DNA of 64,000 nucleotides from Frankia gtarii (GCF_025403375.1 NZ_JAMPTM010000003.1:1-64000), one strand, 5' to 3'; counted from the stretch's first letter, positions 34,939 through 48,366 are shown. Notes: generated by a model not told the origin, from the letters alone. Translations and numbers: made by a program.

Positions 34939-35533
34939 GCGATGCCCCTTCCCTGCGGGATGTTCGACGGCCGCCGCCGGCCGCCGCCAGTCTTGCTTCG
35001 TCAATGACGCTACAGAAATGACGCTCAGTGGGGCATGAACCCGAAACGGTCGGGCTCGATTCCTTGGTGGAACAGCGAAAGATATCGTTGTCTTCCTTCG
35101 TCCGCCAACCATCCGGGGCAGGCGGAGCGCCCGTTGTGGCGATGGTGGGAACGGGTGGCGCGGGCTGATCCGAGCCCGCTCGGGCCCTGCACGGCCGCCG
35201 CCGATCCCTGGCTGCGCGCGGGCCTGGGTGGGGTCGGACCGGGCGGCGCGGAACCCTTCCAGGATGCGGCCGGGCGCTGGTGGCTCGGATTCCCCACCTG
35301 GAACCGGGCCGACCCGGCGGACTCTCTCCACACCGGCCGGCAGCTCGTCCTCGCCCCGCTGACGTCGCATGCTCCGCCGTCGATCGTTCTCGGATCGTGG
35401 CCGAGGATCGGGACCGTGGCCTCGGCCGCCGCGGGATGGTCGTTCCGGCCTGGTTGCGCGGAGTTTGCGGCGCCCGGTCGTGCCGCCCGGAAAATGAGAT
35501 GCGGAAACCACCTCGCGCTGCCATGATTCCCGG
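34939..35533. other. Divergent region carrying a degraded glycosidase fragment
   Basis: About 600 bp between the lipoprotein and ABC transporter genes. Apart from the GH43-like remnant listed separately I see no gene. Promoters of both flanking genes should be here. Confidence 0.4.
35158..35367 (+). pseudogene. Remnant of a family 43-like glycoside hydrolase
   Basis: In one open frame the translation reads ARADPSPLGPCTAAADPWL, then VGPGGAEPFQDAAGRWWLGFPTWN and RQLVLAPLT. This resembles the C-terminal blades of GH43-type beta-xylosidases (SPTGPC ... GPGH ... D..G..WL.YHAW ... R.L.L.PL). The rest of the propeller and the catalytic acids are missing. The frame stays open from 35035 to 35526, but with no ribosome site. 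Confidence 0.4.
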
Positions 35534-37402
35534 ATGGGCGCTACGGGCGACGACATTCCCTGGCAACGGAGACAAGCCCCCGAGTCCACCGGCGGCGATG
35601 TCGGGGGTGCCGACGCCGGCGATCCGGGCCGGCACGCCGGGCTGCGTTCCTACCTGGGTTTCGTTGCCACCTTCAAGGGTTCCATGGTGCTCGTGGTCGT
35701 CTTTTTCGCGGTGTCCAACGTGGCGCTCGCGGTCCTGCCCGTCTTCATCGGGAGATTCGTGCAGGCCCTGGCTGGCGTGGCGGATTCCACCGACGGTGTT
35801 TACCGGTACGCAGTGATCCTCATCGGCTGTAACATCCTCCACGACCTGACCTGGCGAGCCGCCGAGATATTGTATCTTCGGCTGCTGAACGATCGGGGAT
35901 ATGAGTACGAGAACATCCTCTTCCATAGAGTTATCAACGAACGCTACCCGTACTTTGTCGGCAAGTTCACAGGTAAGATCAGCAGTTATATTGCGATGTT
36001 GGGCCGCGAGTTCCGGGAGATCCTGGAAACCACCTGCTTCACCTACGTGGAGCAGATTATCAGGGTGCCGTCGATCATCATTATCATGTTCTCCGTCAAC
36101 CTGTACTCGGGACTCACATTTTTCTTGGCCGTGCTGCTGATGATGGCGATCGGCCGACATACCGTGCGCCGTTCGTCCCGGGCGGAGAAGCGTCTCGCGG
36201 ACGAAATCTCCGAGCTGGACGGCTATGTGATCGACGTCATCGCGAACTTCGTCAGCGTGAAGTCCTTCCGGCAGGAGGGGACCGAGCATGAGCAGGTGAT
36301 CCGGCGTCGCCGCACCGTCATCGAGGCCGCCCGCCGCTCGTACTTCTGGACCATCGTGTTCTGGGCCTCGATGTCCCTCGTGGTGCGCTATCTGGTCTGG
36401 CCGGTCTCGATCCTGCTCAACCTGCACCTGTACCTGACGGGCCAGCTCGGCCTGGCTCAGTTCACGACGTTCCTGTCGGTGTTGGTGATGTTCTCGGACT
36501 TCATCTGGGGAACGGTCTGGGAGATCGCCCAGCTGAATCTCCGCCTGGCGCGGGTCGAGGAGGCCTACCGTTACCTTTTTGCCGACCGGCCCATCGCCGT
36601 GGACCCGCCGGTCGAGCTGCCCGGGACGACCCTCGCGGCCGCGTCGCGTGCGCCGGGCCGACTGGAGTTCCGCGGGCTGTCGTTCGCCTATCCGGAGAAC
36701 GACGGCCGGCCGGTGCTCGCCGGCATTGATCTGACGATCGAACCAGGCGAGAAGATCGGTATCGTGGGTCGCAGCGGAAGCGGCAAGACGACATTGATAA
36801 AACTGCTGCTCGGATATTATCCGCTGACGGTGGAAACCGTCCGGGTGGATGGCCGTCCGACGTCGAACTATGCGCTCGCCACGAGAATCTCCTATGTCCC
36901 GCAGGACACCACGCTGTTCCACCGGTCCATCCGGGACAACATCACCTATGGGACAGCCGCCGCAGCGACGCAGGAACAGATCGAGTCGGCCGCGCGGCGG
37001 GCCCACGCGCACGGTTTCATCAGCCAGGCGCCGGAAGGCTACGACACCATCGTCGGTGAGCGCGGCATCAAGCTGTCAACCGGACAGCGGCAGCGGATCG
37101 CGATCGCCCGCGCATTCCTCGATGCCAAACCCATCCTGATTCTCGACGAGGCGACGAGCGCGCTGGACAGCGAGAGCGAGGTGCTCGTCCAGCACGCGCT
37201 GGAGGAGCTCTGGCGCGACAAGACGGTGATCGCTGTGGCGCACCGACTGTCGACCCTGCTGAACATGGACCGGATCATCGTTTTGGACGCGGGCGGCATC
37301 GTGGAACAGGGGTCGCATCGCGAGCTGCTCGACCGGCACGGCAAGTACCGCGCACTGTGGCAGCGGCAGAGCGGCGAAATGCGCTCCGTAGACGGAGTGT
37401 GA
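35534..37402 (+). CDS. ABC transporter, fused permease and ATPase (exporter type)
   Basis: A 622-aa half-transporter. Six membrane spans (about residues 45-330) are followed by an ATPase domain with Walker A GRSGSGKTT, Q-loop YVPQDTTLFHRSIRDNI, signature LSTGQRQR (Thr for the usual Gly), Walker B ILILDEATSALD, and switch His in VAHRLS. It should work as a homodimer or with an unseen partner, exporting a lipid, peptide or drug; the substrate is unknown. The membrane part is richer in A/T-ending codons (ATC ATT ATC ATG, AAA) than neighbouring genes, a possible sign of transfer. Weak ribosome site before the ATG at 35534. Confidence 0.88.
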   Translation: MGATGDDIPWQRRQAPESTGGDVGGADAGDPGRHAGLRSYLGFVATFKGSMVLVVVFFAVSNVALAVLPVFIGRFVQALAGVADSTDGVYRYAVILIGCNILHDLTWRAAEILYLRLLNDRGYEYENILFHRVINERYPYFVGKFTGKISSYIAMLGREFREILETTCFTYVEQIIRVPSIIIIMFSVNLYSGLTFFLAVLLMMAIGRHTVRRSSRAEKRLADEISELDGYVIDVIANFVSVKSFRQEGTEHEQVIRRRRTVIEAARRSYFWTIVFWASMSLVVRYLVWPVSILLNLHLYLTGQLGLAQFTTFLSVLVMFSDFIWGTVWEIAQLNLRLARVEEAYRYLFADRPIAVDPPVELPGTTLAAASRAPGRLEFRGLSFAYPENDGRPVLAGIDLTIEPGEKIGIVGRSGSGKTTLIKLLLGYYPLTVETVRVDGRPTSNYALATRISYVPQDTTLFHRSIRDNITYGTAAAATQEQIESAARRAHAHGFISQAPEGYDTIVGERGIKLSTGQRQRIAIARAFLDAKPILILDEATSALDSESEVLVQHALEELWRDKTVIAVAHRLSTLLNMDRIIVLDAGGIVEQGSHRELLDRHGKYRALWQRQSGEMRSVDGV

Positions 37403-37589
37403 AGGTCGGCCGGCGTTGCCCGGCGGACCTCCTCCGGGTACCGTCGGCCGGCCACGGCGGGTGCAGGCAGCCGGAACGAAGCGGAGAGGTGACCCCCGCG
37501 CATGATGTCGACGGGTGGGTTCGGCAGGTCTCTGGCCCGTTCGGCGGAGGCGACGGCTGGTCCGAACTGGCGGCGCAGTTTCGCGTGGA

Positions 37590-39527
37590 TCAGTCGAGGA
37601 CGTCCCAGGACATCTCGGAGCCGACGGCGGCGGCGATAAGGCGGGGGATGCCCTCGGCGAGCGCCCTCGACCACGGCGGCGGCGCCGCCGCGGTGGTCAG
37701 GATCGCCGGGAGAGCTTGCGCCGACGGGCCGCCGCATCCGGCCGCGAGCTGCAGCGGCCCCCAGGGGCCGCCGGGCAGGCAGGTGCTCGCCGAGTGCACG
37801 CTCGCCGGGCTGGCCGTGAAGGTCGCGGCAATTCGGCTGACGGGCGCGATGGCGGCGGTCGGCCCCGAAGGCGTCGTGGCCGACCCGGTACCACTCGCGG
37901 GCGCGGTACCCGGCCCGGATTGCTGGGCGGCAGTCGGGAAGGCGACCTCGCGGACGGTCGCCGACGGCGGTGACCCCGCGCCCACCCCCGCCGTCATCGC
38001 CGAAGGGGGAACCGCGTCCTGCAGCGAGCCCGTCGCCGCCACGGGGGGCGCCCCGCCTGCCGAGGCCGCCGCCGCACCGGCCCGGGTGGCTGTCGAGGGG
38101 ACCCACGCCGTCGAGCCCACCAGCGCCGCAGCGCCGGTCGCCGCCCGGCCGGCCGACGCCGCGGGGTAGGCCGCCGCCGAACCGGGCGGTGCCCCCAGGA
38201 CCGTTCGGCCGGTCGGGTCGGTCCGGCCGCCCGGCAGCGGTTGCACGGCGGTCTCGGGCCCGGCCAGGACCCCAGGACCGGCCGCGCCGGCCTGGTAGCC
38301 GGCGGTCGGGTCGCCGCCGGTGAGGTCGTCGGTGGTGGGGCCGTCGGTGGTCGGGTCAGTCGCGGCACCGGGGATGTTCGAGCCACCGGCGATGAGGGAC
38401 TTCCCCCCGCCGGGCGGGGAGGGGACGCGGGAATGGGGGCTGGTCGCATCGCCCTCGGTGGCGCCGCCCGCCGCGATGGCGTTGGGCGGCTCCGCCGGTG
38501 CGGTGGCGAGGAGGATCGCGGCGGTCACCGCCGCGGCGACCGCGGTCACCCCCGCACCGGGGACCAGCACGCCGCGCCGCTGCCGGGGCCGGCGGGTGGC
38601 CCGCCGTTCGCGGGGGAGCGTCGGGGTCGGCTCGCCGCCGGCCCCGCGCAGGCGGGTGACGGGCGTGCGGCCGCCTGGCAGGGCGACGTCGGCGTCCGCG
38701 CCGTCGGCCGCCGCGGCGCCCGCGGTGGCGGCGATCTGGCTGAGGATCCGGTGGGCGTCCGGCCGGCGTTCCGGCCTTTTGCGCAGGCTGGCAGCAACCA
38801 CACCGCGCAACGGGCCGGGCAGGCCGCTGAGGTCCGCCTCACCGTGGACCGTCCGGTAGAGCAGCGCGTCCAGGGGGCCGCCGCCGAAGGGCGGGCGCCC
38901 GCTTGCGGCGAAGCACACCGTCAGGCCCCAGGAGAAGACGTCGGCCGCGGGGCGTGGGCGACGCGTGGTGGTCAGCAGCTCGGGCGCAAGGTAGCCGATG
39001 CTGCCCATCACCACGCCGGAGGCGGTCATCATGCCGGGCAGGCCGGCGACGATCCCGAAGTCGATCACCTTCGGGCCGTCCGCGGCCAGCATGACGTTGC
39101 CCGGCTTGAGGTCGCGGTGCACGACGTCGGCGTCGTGGATGGCGCACAGCGCCTCCGCGAGCCCGCGGGCCACCTCCCACAGCGCCTCGCCGGACAGCGG
39201 CCCGCCGGTGGCGACCGATGAGTACAGGGTGGGTCCCGCCACGTACTCGGTGGCGATCCACGGCTGGTCGCCGTCGACGTCCGCGGCCAGCAGCCGGGCC
39301 ACCCGGGGGCTGTCGATCGCGGCCACCGCCGCGGCCTCCCGGTGGAAGCGGTGGCGGAACGCCGTGTCGGCGGTGTGCTCCTCCCGCATGACCTTGACCG
39401 CGGCCCGGGTGCCCGCGTCGTCCTCGCCGAGGTACACGATGCCCATGCCCCCGCTGCCGAGCCGACCCTTCAGCCGGTACGGACCCACTTCGGGCGGATC
39501 GCCCGCCCGCAAAGCCTTCCAGGACAC
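37590..39527 (-). CDS. Transmembrane Ser/Thr protein kinase (PknB-like), 645 aa
   Basis: The cytosolic kinase domain spans residues 15-265: GSGGMGIVY (glycine loop), AAVKVMREE (catalytic Lys), HRDLKPGNVML (catalytic loop), DFGIV (metal site) and APELLTTT. A basic Arg-rich juxtamembrane stretch and one membrane span (VTAVAAAVTAAILLATAP, about 345-365) follow. The extracellular 280 residues are Gly/Ala/Thr/Pro-rich with no PASTA repeats, ending in a small block with two cysteines (STCLPGGPWGPLQLAAGCGGP). The GTG at 39527 has AGGGGGA upstream. It could phosphorylate the FHA proteins of this window, but no adjacency supports that. Confidence 0.9.
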   Translation of the reverse strand: MSWKALRAGDPPEVGPYRLKGRLGSGGMGIVYLGEDDAGTRAAVKVMREEHTADTAFRHRFHREAAAVAAIDSPRVARLLAADVDGDQPWIATEYVAGPTLYSSVATGGPLSGEALWEVARGLAEALCAIHDADVVHRDLKPGNVMLAADGPKVIDFGIVAGLPGMMTASGVVMGSIGYLAPELLTTTRRPRPAADVFSWGLTVCFAASGRPPFGGGPLDALLYRTVHGEADLSGLPGPLRGVVAASLRKRPERRPDAHRILSQIAATAGAAAADGADADVALPGGRTPVTRLRGAGGEPTPTLPRERRATRRPRQRRGVLVPGAGVTAVAAAVTAAILLATAPAEPPNAIAAGGATEGDATSPHSRVPSPPGGGKSLIAGGSNIPGAATDPTTDGPTTDDLTGGDPTAGYQAGAAGPGVLAGPETAVQPLPGGRTDPTGRTVLGAPPGSAAAYPAASAGRAATGAAALVGSTAWVPSTATRAGAAAASAGGAPPVAATGSLQDAVPPSAMTAGVGAGSPPSATVREVAFPTAAQQSGPGTAPASGTGSATTPSGPTAAIAPVSRIAATFTASPASVHSASTCLPGGPWGPLQLAAGCGGPSAQALPAILTTAAAPPPWSRALAEGIPRLIAAAVGSEMSWDVLD

Positions 39528-39845
39528 GCCACGTCCCCCTCGGATGCTTGCGTCGTGCCGAGGCCGCGCCCAGGCGCAGCCGTGCCGGGCACCGGGGGTG
39601 CGGCGACACCACGAACGCCGGCACGCCCGGTCGCGGCCCACGCCGCTACCCGACCAAATCAGTTGTACCCGGACGATTCGGGCGGAATGTTTACCGAGCG
39701 AGCACTGTCGGTGAAAGTGGCCTGGTCGGGCTGGTACCCCCGAGGGGTGGGTTTGGGCCAGCCGACCAACCGACCCGGCCGGACGACGCAGATGCGATTA
39801 CCCCACGCTCACCTGCACGTTCGGCCGGGTTCGGCGCTCGAGGGG
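39528..39845. other. Noncoding gap between geosmin synthase and kinase genes
   Basis: About 320 bp; it holds the hairpin at 39724-39767 and the kinase promoter and leader. Nothing coding is supportable. Confidence 0.4.
39724..39767 (-). terminator. Imperfect hairpin after the geosmin synthase gene
   Basis: GGTCGGGCTGG pairs with CCAGCCGACC (one bulge) and an inner CCCC/GGGG pairs as well. It lies about 80 bp past the stop codon. Plausible terminator for the terpene synthase transcript. Confidence 0.4.
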
Positions 39846-43662
<3,817 letters not shown>

Positions 43663-43696
43663 GGCAGACTCCACCTATCTTTGGTCTTCCAGGGGC

Positions 43697-43784
43697 TGGG
43701 GCGAAACCCTTGGGCTATGGGGCGAAACCCTGAGGCTCTGCGATCAATCCTTGCGGTCAAACCTTGGAGTTGCGCGGTGAAACC
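43697..43784 (-). promoter_or_regulatory. Cluster of five GCG-A-A-CC direct repeats upstream of the encapsulin gene
   Basis: GCGAAACCCT starts at 43701 and 43722; degenerate copies GCGATCAATCCT, GCGGTCAAACCT and GCGGTGAAACC start at 43740, 43753 and 43774. Spacings are 21, 18, 13 and 21 bases, two of them close to two helix turns. They lie 35-123 bp before the start codon and look like sites for a cooperative regulator. Confidence 0.5.
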
Positions 43785-45420
43785 AGGGGCCGGCATGGAA
43801 CGGTGACGCGGCCGCACGCCGAACCCGCGCACGGAAGAATGACGGTATCTCGACGATTACCGCGGTATTTTTCCGGTGGGAACCGGGTTCGAGGTGAGGC
43901 TGGCGGCCCCGTCAGGTCAGGACCTGAACAATGGGCACGCGCGGGCTCCGGTCGTCCGCGACACGGCTGATCGCACCGTTGAGCGCTCCATATACCAGTA
44001 ACCCCCGTGGGTGTCGCGCGGTTCGCCGACATGCGCATTTTTCTCGTGCTGGCAGGCGCGTCTCTCGCCGCGCATCGGCAAGCCTCCCGCACCGGTGGCG
44101 TGGCCGGCAAGCACTTTGCGGAACCAATCGGGGACTGGCCCGGTAAGAGGACCCCTTCTAGCCCCACCTCGGGGCACGTAGTCACAGACAGTAAATACTT
44201 GCGCGGTCCCGAGAATTCTTCGGAATGAATGGCCGGCGTTCTGGTGAACCGTACGGATGGCCGTATCCAAACTGCCCGTCCGGGTGCGGCTGGCATGGCT
44301 GAAAAAAAGCCGGACACCGCAACCGTCGGCCGTAGGCCCTCGGCCGCCGGCCGGGTCGGCGAACCGTTCGCCTGGCCTGGTGCGGCGGCAGTCGGGAATG
44401 TGCGGGCCGCCGCCGGGCGGGCCGCGGACCGTCCGGCGGCCGAGTCGACCGTCCTTCCGGGGGCGCCACAAAATGCGTCCTCCGGAGTGCGTAGGCGACT
44501 CCGTTCGGTGGCCGTTGCGTGGCGCGTTCCGTCCCTGTGGGCCGGCGCCGGGCTCCGGCGGACCTGCCTTTGTCGCGCCGGACATGTCACCGGGGGGACG
44601 CGGACCGTGTCGGTGGACGGGGGCGCACAGTGACCGGTGTCGCGCGCACCGCAGCTGGCGCGGGCGGAATGCCAGGTCACTGATGTCGGTGATGGCTCGC
44701 CGTGGGATGGAGCCGACAGGCGGGCGTCGCCGGGCGCCACGCGGGGGGCGGACCGGGACCGCACGCGAGGCCGGGGTGGTAGGCCGCAACGGACACGGCT
44801 GCCCGGACCCTGGCCGGTGTCGAGCGGCCAGCGATCCGACACGAAGGTGGTGCTCGATCGGGACTAACTACCTGGTGGATACGGGACTTCATCCCATTGC
44901 CTATGGCTGGAATTCGTGCATGCCAGCGGAGGCGTGATCCGTGCTGCACGTGATGTGCGGCGGAAGGAACGCCGCGGAGGCGAGGCGCGGCCGCTGCGGC
45001 GGAGGCGGCCGCGGATGCGCTCGGTGACCCCATACCGGCCGAAGTGGCCTGGGTTGCTGAGACGCAACGGTATCTCGGCGATTTCGGGGAAGCTTCCAGT
45101 GAAGTGACAGGACTGTAACTCGGCAGAGCTTTGGCGGAATGCCGGCCAGCCACTTAGGGTGATGATCCCTTTGCGGTCACCTGTTGACGGAGCGTGACGC
45201 GGGCCGGGCTGCTACTAGTACCAATTAGCTACGGATGCCCGATCCGAACTCGCCCATCCTGGCCACAGGGCCTAGCCCGTGGACCGATCTAGGACGGGCG
45301 ACGGGTCGCCTGCATGCCCCGAGGGGGCGGTCCTGAGGTCACCGGGCCCATCCGGGCGGCGCTCGGCCTCGCCGGTGCCGACCGGCAGCGCCCGGATGGG
45401 CATCCGCATGCGGTGACCGG
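43785..45420. other. 1.6 kb noncoding region between the encapsulin and idi genes
   Basis: The longest gene-free stretch apart from the transposon graveyard. Open frames in all phases are Arg/Pro/Gly-rich and lack ribosome sites. AT-rich islands occur at 44150-44225 and 45105-45240. The idi terminator hairpin is at its right end. A small RNA or an unrecognised short gene cannot be excluded. Confidence 0.45.
45337..45418 (-). terminator. Long hairpin terminator after idi
   Basis: Outer arms GGTCACCG/CGGTGACC and inner arms CCCATCCGGG/CCCGGATGGG plus CGCT/AGCG pair around a 23-base loop. It begins two bases after the idi stop codon, reading the minus strand. Confidence 0.65.
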
Positions 45421-46005
45421 TCAGCCCGCGGCACCGCGTGCGGCCGTCAGCGGGTGCGCGGCCCGGCCGAACGCGGTCATCTGGTCGACCGACCAGGGGC
45501 TGAGTGCCCACGGCGCGGCGAGCGCCGCCTGCCGGTAGCTCTCCCACTCGACCCAGCGCCACTCCACGACCTCGGCCGGGTCCGGGTCCGGGTCACCCAC
45601 CGCCCGGGCCACATAGACGGGGCACACCTCGTTCTCCACCAGCCCGTCGGCGGCGGTGGCGCGGTAGGCGAAGTCCGGCAGCGCGAGGTGCAGGTCGGTC
45701 AGCGTGAGCCGCAGCTCCTGCTCCACCCGGCGTTCGACGGCGACGGCGATGTCCTCACCGGGGCGGGGATGTCCACAGCAGCTGTTGGTCCACACCCCCG
45801 GCCAGGTGCGCTTGCCCAGCGCCCGGCGGGTGACGAGCAGCCGGCCGGCCGCGTTGAACAGGTAGGAGGAGAAGGCCAGGTGCAGCGGTGTGTCGAGACC
45901 GTGCACGGCGAGCCGGGGTGCCGTCCCGCAGGGTCGGCGGTCGGCGTCCAGCAGCACGACCTGGTCGTCGACGTCGACGGCGGTACCGGGTCCTTGTGGA
46001 CTCAC
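45421..46005 (-). CDS. idi: Isopentenyl-diphosphate delta-isomerase type 1 (Idi)
   Basis: Interconverts isopentenyl and dimethylallyl diphosphate. The NUDIX-type fold shows the catalytic Cys in TNSCCGHP and the catalytic Glu region ENEVCPVYVA, plus WRWVEWESY and the metal-binding histidine HLAFSSYLFN region. 194 aa is normal. Start GTG at 46005 with GAGG upstream. It lies on the same strand as the encapsulin and geosmin synthase genes but 1.8 kb upstream, and a terminator separates it from them. Type 1 enzymes need Mg/Zn and no flavin. It balances precursors for the geosmin synthase (inference). Confidence 0.94.
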   Translation of the reverse strand: MSPQGPGTAVDVDDQVVLLDADRRPCGTAPRLAVHGLDTPLHLAFSSYLFNAAGRLLVTRRALGKRTWPGVWTNSCCGHPRPGEDIAVAVERRVEQELRLTLTDLHLALPDFAYRATAADGLVENEVCPVYVARAVGDPDPDPAEVVEWRWVEWESYRQAALAAPWALSPWSVDQMTAFGRAAHPLTAARGAAG

Positions 46006-46225
46006 GCGTGGGCCTCGCTTTCGGTGGAAGTGGTGAACGCGGCCACCGGGCGTGGGCGCCAGGCGTCGAGCCCCATGTCGGTGGCCTCACCACTCCATCC
46101 TCCCGCCGCCGCGACCAGGTCGCGGCCCGGCCCCGGATCCCGCTGGTCACACCGGCGGCGAACCGGCCCGCGGCAGGGGCCGGTCGACGGTGTGGGGGCG
46201 CCTGGAAGTGGCGCGCGCCCGCCGT

Positions 46226-46278
46226 CGACGACCCTGCGGGAGGCCGACGACCCTGCGGGAGGCCGATGACCCTGGCGG
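46226..46278. repeat. 19-bp tandem repeat, 2.8 copies
   Basis: CGACGACCCTGCGGGAGGC at 46226-46244 and 46245-46263, then a partial variant to 46278. It directly abuts the stop codon of the hemerythrin-like gene. Confidence 0.8.
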
Positions 46279-46743
46279 TCAGGTGCCGATGAGGCTGGTT
46301 CCCGTGCGGATGTCGGCGAGGAGATCCCACTGTTCGTTGCTGAGGACGCCGAGGGCGGCAGGGAAGAGCCCCTCTTGTTCCTTGACGATGTGGCGCCGTA
46401 GCAGCGTCAGCATTTCGACGGCCCGGGCGGGCCAGGCCGGGTCGGTGCGGGCGGTGCCGTCGGCGGCGCCCGCGAGCACCGCCTCGATCCGGCGGTGTTC
46501 GCCGCGAAGGATGGCGATCTTCTCGGGGAACTCGGCGGCCATCGGGGGGAACAGACCGCGCTCCTCCACCACGGTGTGCGGGCCGAGAACCGTGGAGATC
46601 CTGGAGCAGTAGTCGATGAGCGAATCGACGTCGCCCCGCCGGTAGGCCGCACGCGCCTCGGCCGAAAGCTCGACCAGCTCGTCATGCTCCCGGATCAGGT
46701 CCTCGATGGCCGGAGTGGCCGTGCACCAGCAGTATTCAGACAC
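46279..46743 (-). CDS. Hemerythrin-like (HHE) domain protein, 154 aa
   Basis: A four-helix bundle that probably binds a di-iron centre. Ligand-type motifs are spaced as expected: REHDELVEL (helix 1), GPHTVVEERGLFPPM (helix 2, H-x3-E), RGEHRRIEAVL (helix 3), and RRHIVKEQEGLFPAAL (helix 4, H-x3-E). Such proteins sense or carry oxygen, NO or iron, and some act in stress repair. The GTG at 46743 follows GAGGA; the N-terminus (SEYCWCTATPAIEDLI) has a CxC pair. Its neighbour is a SodC-like gene on the same strand about 600 bp upstream, so both may serve oxidative stress (inference). Confidence 0.85.
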   Translation of the reverse strand: MSEYCWCTATPAIEDLIREHDELVELSAEARAAYRRGDVDSLIDYCSRISTVLGPHTVVEERGLFPPMAAEFPEKIAILRGEHRRIEAVLAGAADGTARTDPAWPARAVEMLTLLRRHIVKEQEGLFPAALGVLSNEQWDLLADIRTGTSLIGT

Positions 46744-47342
46744 AGTAGGGCCGTCCTCGGGGAGAAGAAGATCGGCTGATTTCCGGCGTCGGGGATCGAG
46801 ATACGCCGGATCCGTCGCGCGCTTGCGGGGACCGACGCAACCATGCTCCGAACTGGTTGTGCCGGTTCTGCCGGATGCCCGCAGGCGCGGTCGCGGACGG
46901 GAATCGGGCCGATGGGGGCGGGTCCGGGCAGCGTGGATGCCGGCGAGGTCCGCCAGACGCCCGGCGGCCGGCAGGGACGGGCCGACCGGATGACCGCGCC
47001 GCAACCGGTGACGCGGTCAAGCTCCGGCACTGTCATCTCGCTCCTGCCCCGCCCGGCGGCGCACGGGGCGCGCCGCTGCCGCCATCATCGGCCGGCGCGC
47101 GCTTGCGCTATATGGACTTTCGTCCCGTTCGCGGCCTTACGAACGACTGCGTCGGTGGGTCCGGGAGTCGCCGGTATCCACCACCACGGCCGGGGCGCGG
47201 AAATCCCGAGCGGAATGCGCGCAGCGCAGCCTGATTGTCCGGACGACTCCCGTCGGCCACAGTCCGAACGTGCTCCCGCCGACGGGACTTCTCGGCCCGT
47301 GCCTGCCTGGTGGCCCGCCGCCGTGCCGGCCGGCGGGGCGGG
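46744..47342. other. Noncoding region between the hemerythrin-like and SodC-like genes
   Basis: About 600 bp. Several open frames exist but look like composition artefacts (Arg/Pro/Gly-rich, no ribosome sites). I see nothing else. Confidence 0.4.
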
Positions 47343-47933
47343 TCAGGACAACGGCACGGTGAGGCAGGCCGCTCGCGCGCCCGCCACCCCGGCGGCGCCG
47401 GGGGAGCTGTCCGTGTGGTGCTCGTGAAGGATGATCGCGTGCGCGCCGCCGGCCCGGAAGTCCCATTCGACGACCGCGAACGCGGCCCCCGCTCCGTGGG
47501 CGTCGGTGGTGAAGTCCAGCCATACCTCGTTGTGCGCGTTGGCGTAGGCCGGGTCCACCGACGGTTGGACGGGGTCGGGGACGTTCTGGTAGTGCGGGCC
47601 GGCGGCGGCGCCGGTCGCCCCGCAGGCCTTCTGGTGGACGTGCGCGCCGTACTGGTGATTCGGCATCAGACCCTGGACGATGAGACCGATCACCGTGCGC
47701 TTGCCGCGGACGGCGAGTGCGATCGCCGCCGCGCCCGTCGGCACCAGATGCTCGTCGTAGGTGACGGCCGTGGGCGGCTGCCGGGCGTCCCAGGCGCGGA
47801 ACACGCCGGGCTCCGCGATGATCCCGCCGCCCGCGGGCGGACTCGGGGATGGCGAGCCGGCGGCCCCGGCCGGCCCCGCGGTGAGCAGGATCACCCCGAG
47901 CCCTGCCGCGATGATGGACAGACGCCGTCGCAT
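47343..47933 (-). CDS. Exported Cu/Zn superoxide dismutase-like protein
   Basis: A 196-aa secreted protein. The signal peptide (RRRLSIIAAGLGVILLTAGPAGA) ends near AGA-AGS. The mature part has the Cu/Zn SOD pattern: YGAHVHQKACG (two copper His and the first disulphide Cys), GPHYQ (bridging His), NEVWLDFTTDAHGAG, and AIILHEHHTD (copper His), then the second Cys in ARAACLTV. All four copper histidines are in place; the zinc ligands are less certain, since the usual HxGD segment is replaced by NAHNEVWLD. It detoxifies superoxide outside the membrane. GGAGGGG precedes the ATG at 47933. Confidence 0.87.
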   Translation of the reverse strand: MRRRLSIIAAGLGVILLTAGPAGAAGSPSPSPPAGGGIIAEPGVFRAWDARQPPTAVTYDEHLVPTGAAAIALAVRGKRTVIGLIVQGLMPNHQYGAHVHQKACGATGAAAGPHYQNVPDPVQPSVDPAYANAHNEVWLDFTTDAHGAGAAFAVVEWDFRAGGAHAIILHEHHTDSSPGAAGVAGARAACLTVPLS

Positions 47934-48366
47934 GAAGACCCCTCCGGTGCGGGAGTTCCGGTCGGTGGTGACAATCGTAGGGCGGACGGCGCCGACTGAC
48001 CAAGCCAGCCGGATTGCACGCCGGAAATAAGTGCCATCCCGGGCCGCAACATTTTTGGGAAGCCCGTGCGACGTCGCCTCGATCACTCGCCGAAGGATTT
48101 CCACTGCCGCAGTCGAATTACATTGCCCGAGAGTAGCGTTCGTCGGCGGTTGCGGTCACGCATCGTTCGCCGAGTGTCGAGATCTGACCGGGTCGAGATC
48201 TGACCGGGCGGGGAGCACCTTGCCGCCTCGCGACGTCGTCTCGGCCGGGCCGCACCACGATCGCCCAGGTCACGGGGCGCGTTCCGCTGGCGCCGAGGCA
48301 AAGAGGCTGATCGGATGGGGAAGCCGGGCGTCGATCCGGGGACTGGTCGCCAGACGGGGGGTGCCG
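47934..48366. other. Divergent noncoding region with a 16-bp tandem repeat
   Basis: About 430 bp between the SodC-like gene and the hydrolase gene. TCGAGATCTGACCGGG occurs twice in tandem near 48178-48209. Promoters for both genes should lie here. Confidence 0.45.

Noticed and set aside
43757-44842. A 361-aa minus-strand open frame in the gap upstream of the encapsulin gene
   Set aside because: Arg/Pro/Thr-rich throughout, no ribosome site, no recognisable segment, and overlapping frames of similar length on the other strand; typical of high-GC noncoding DNA.
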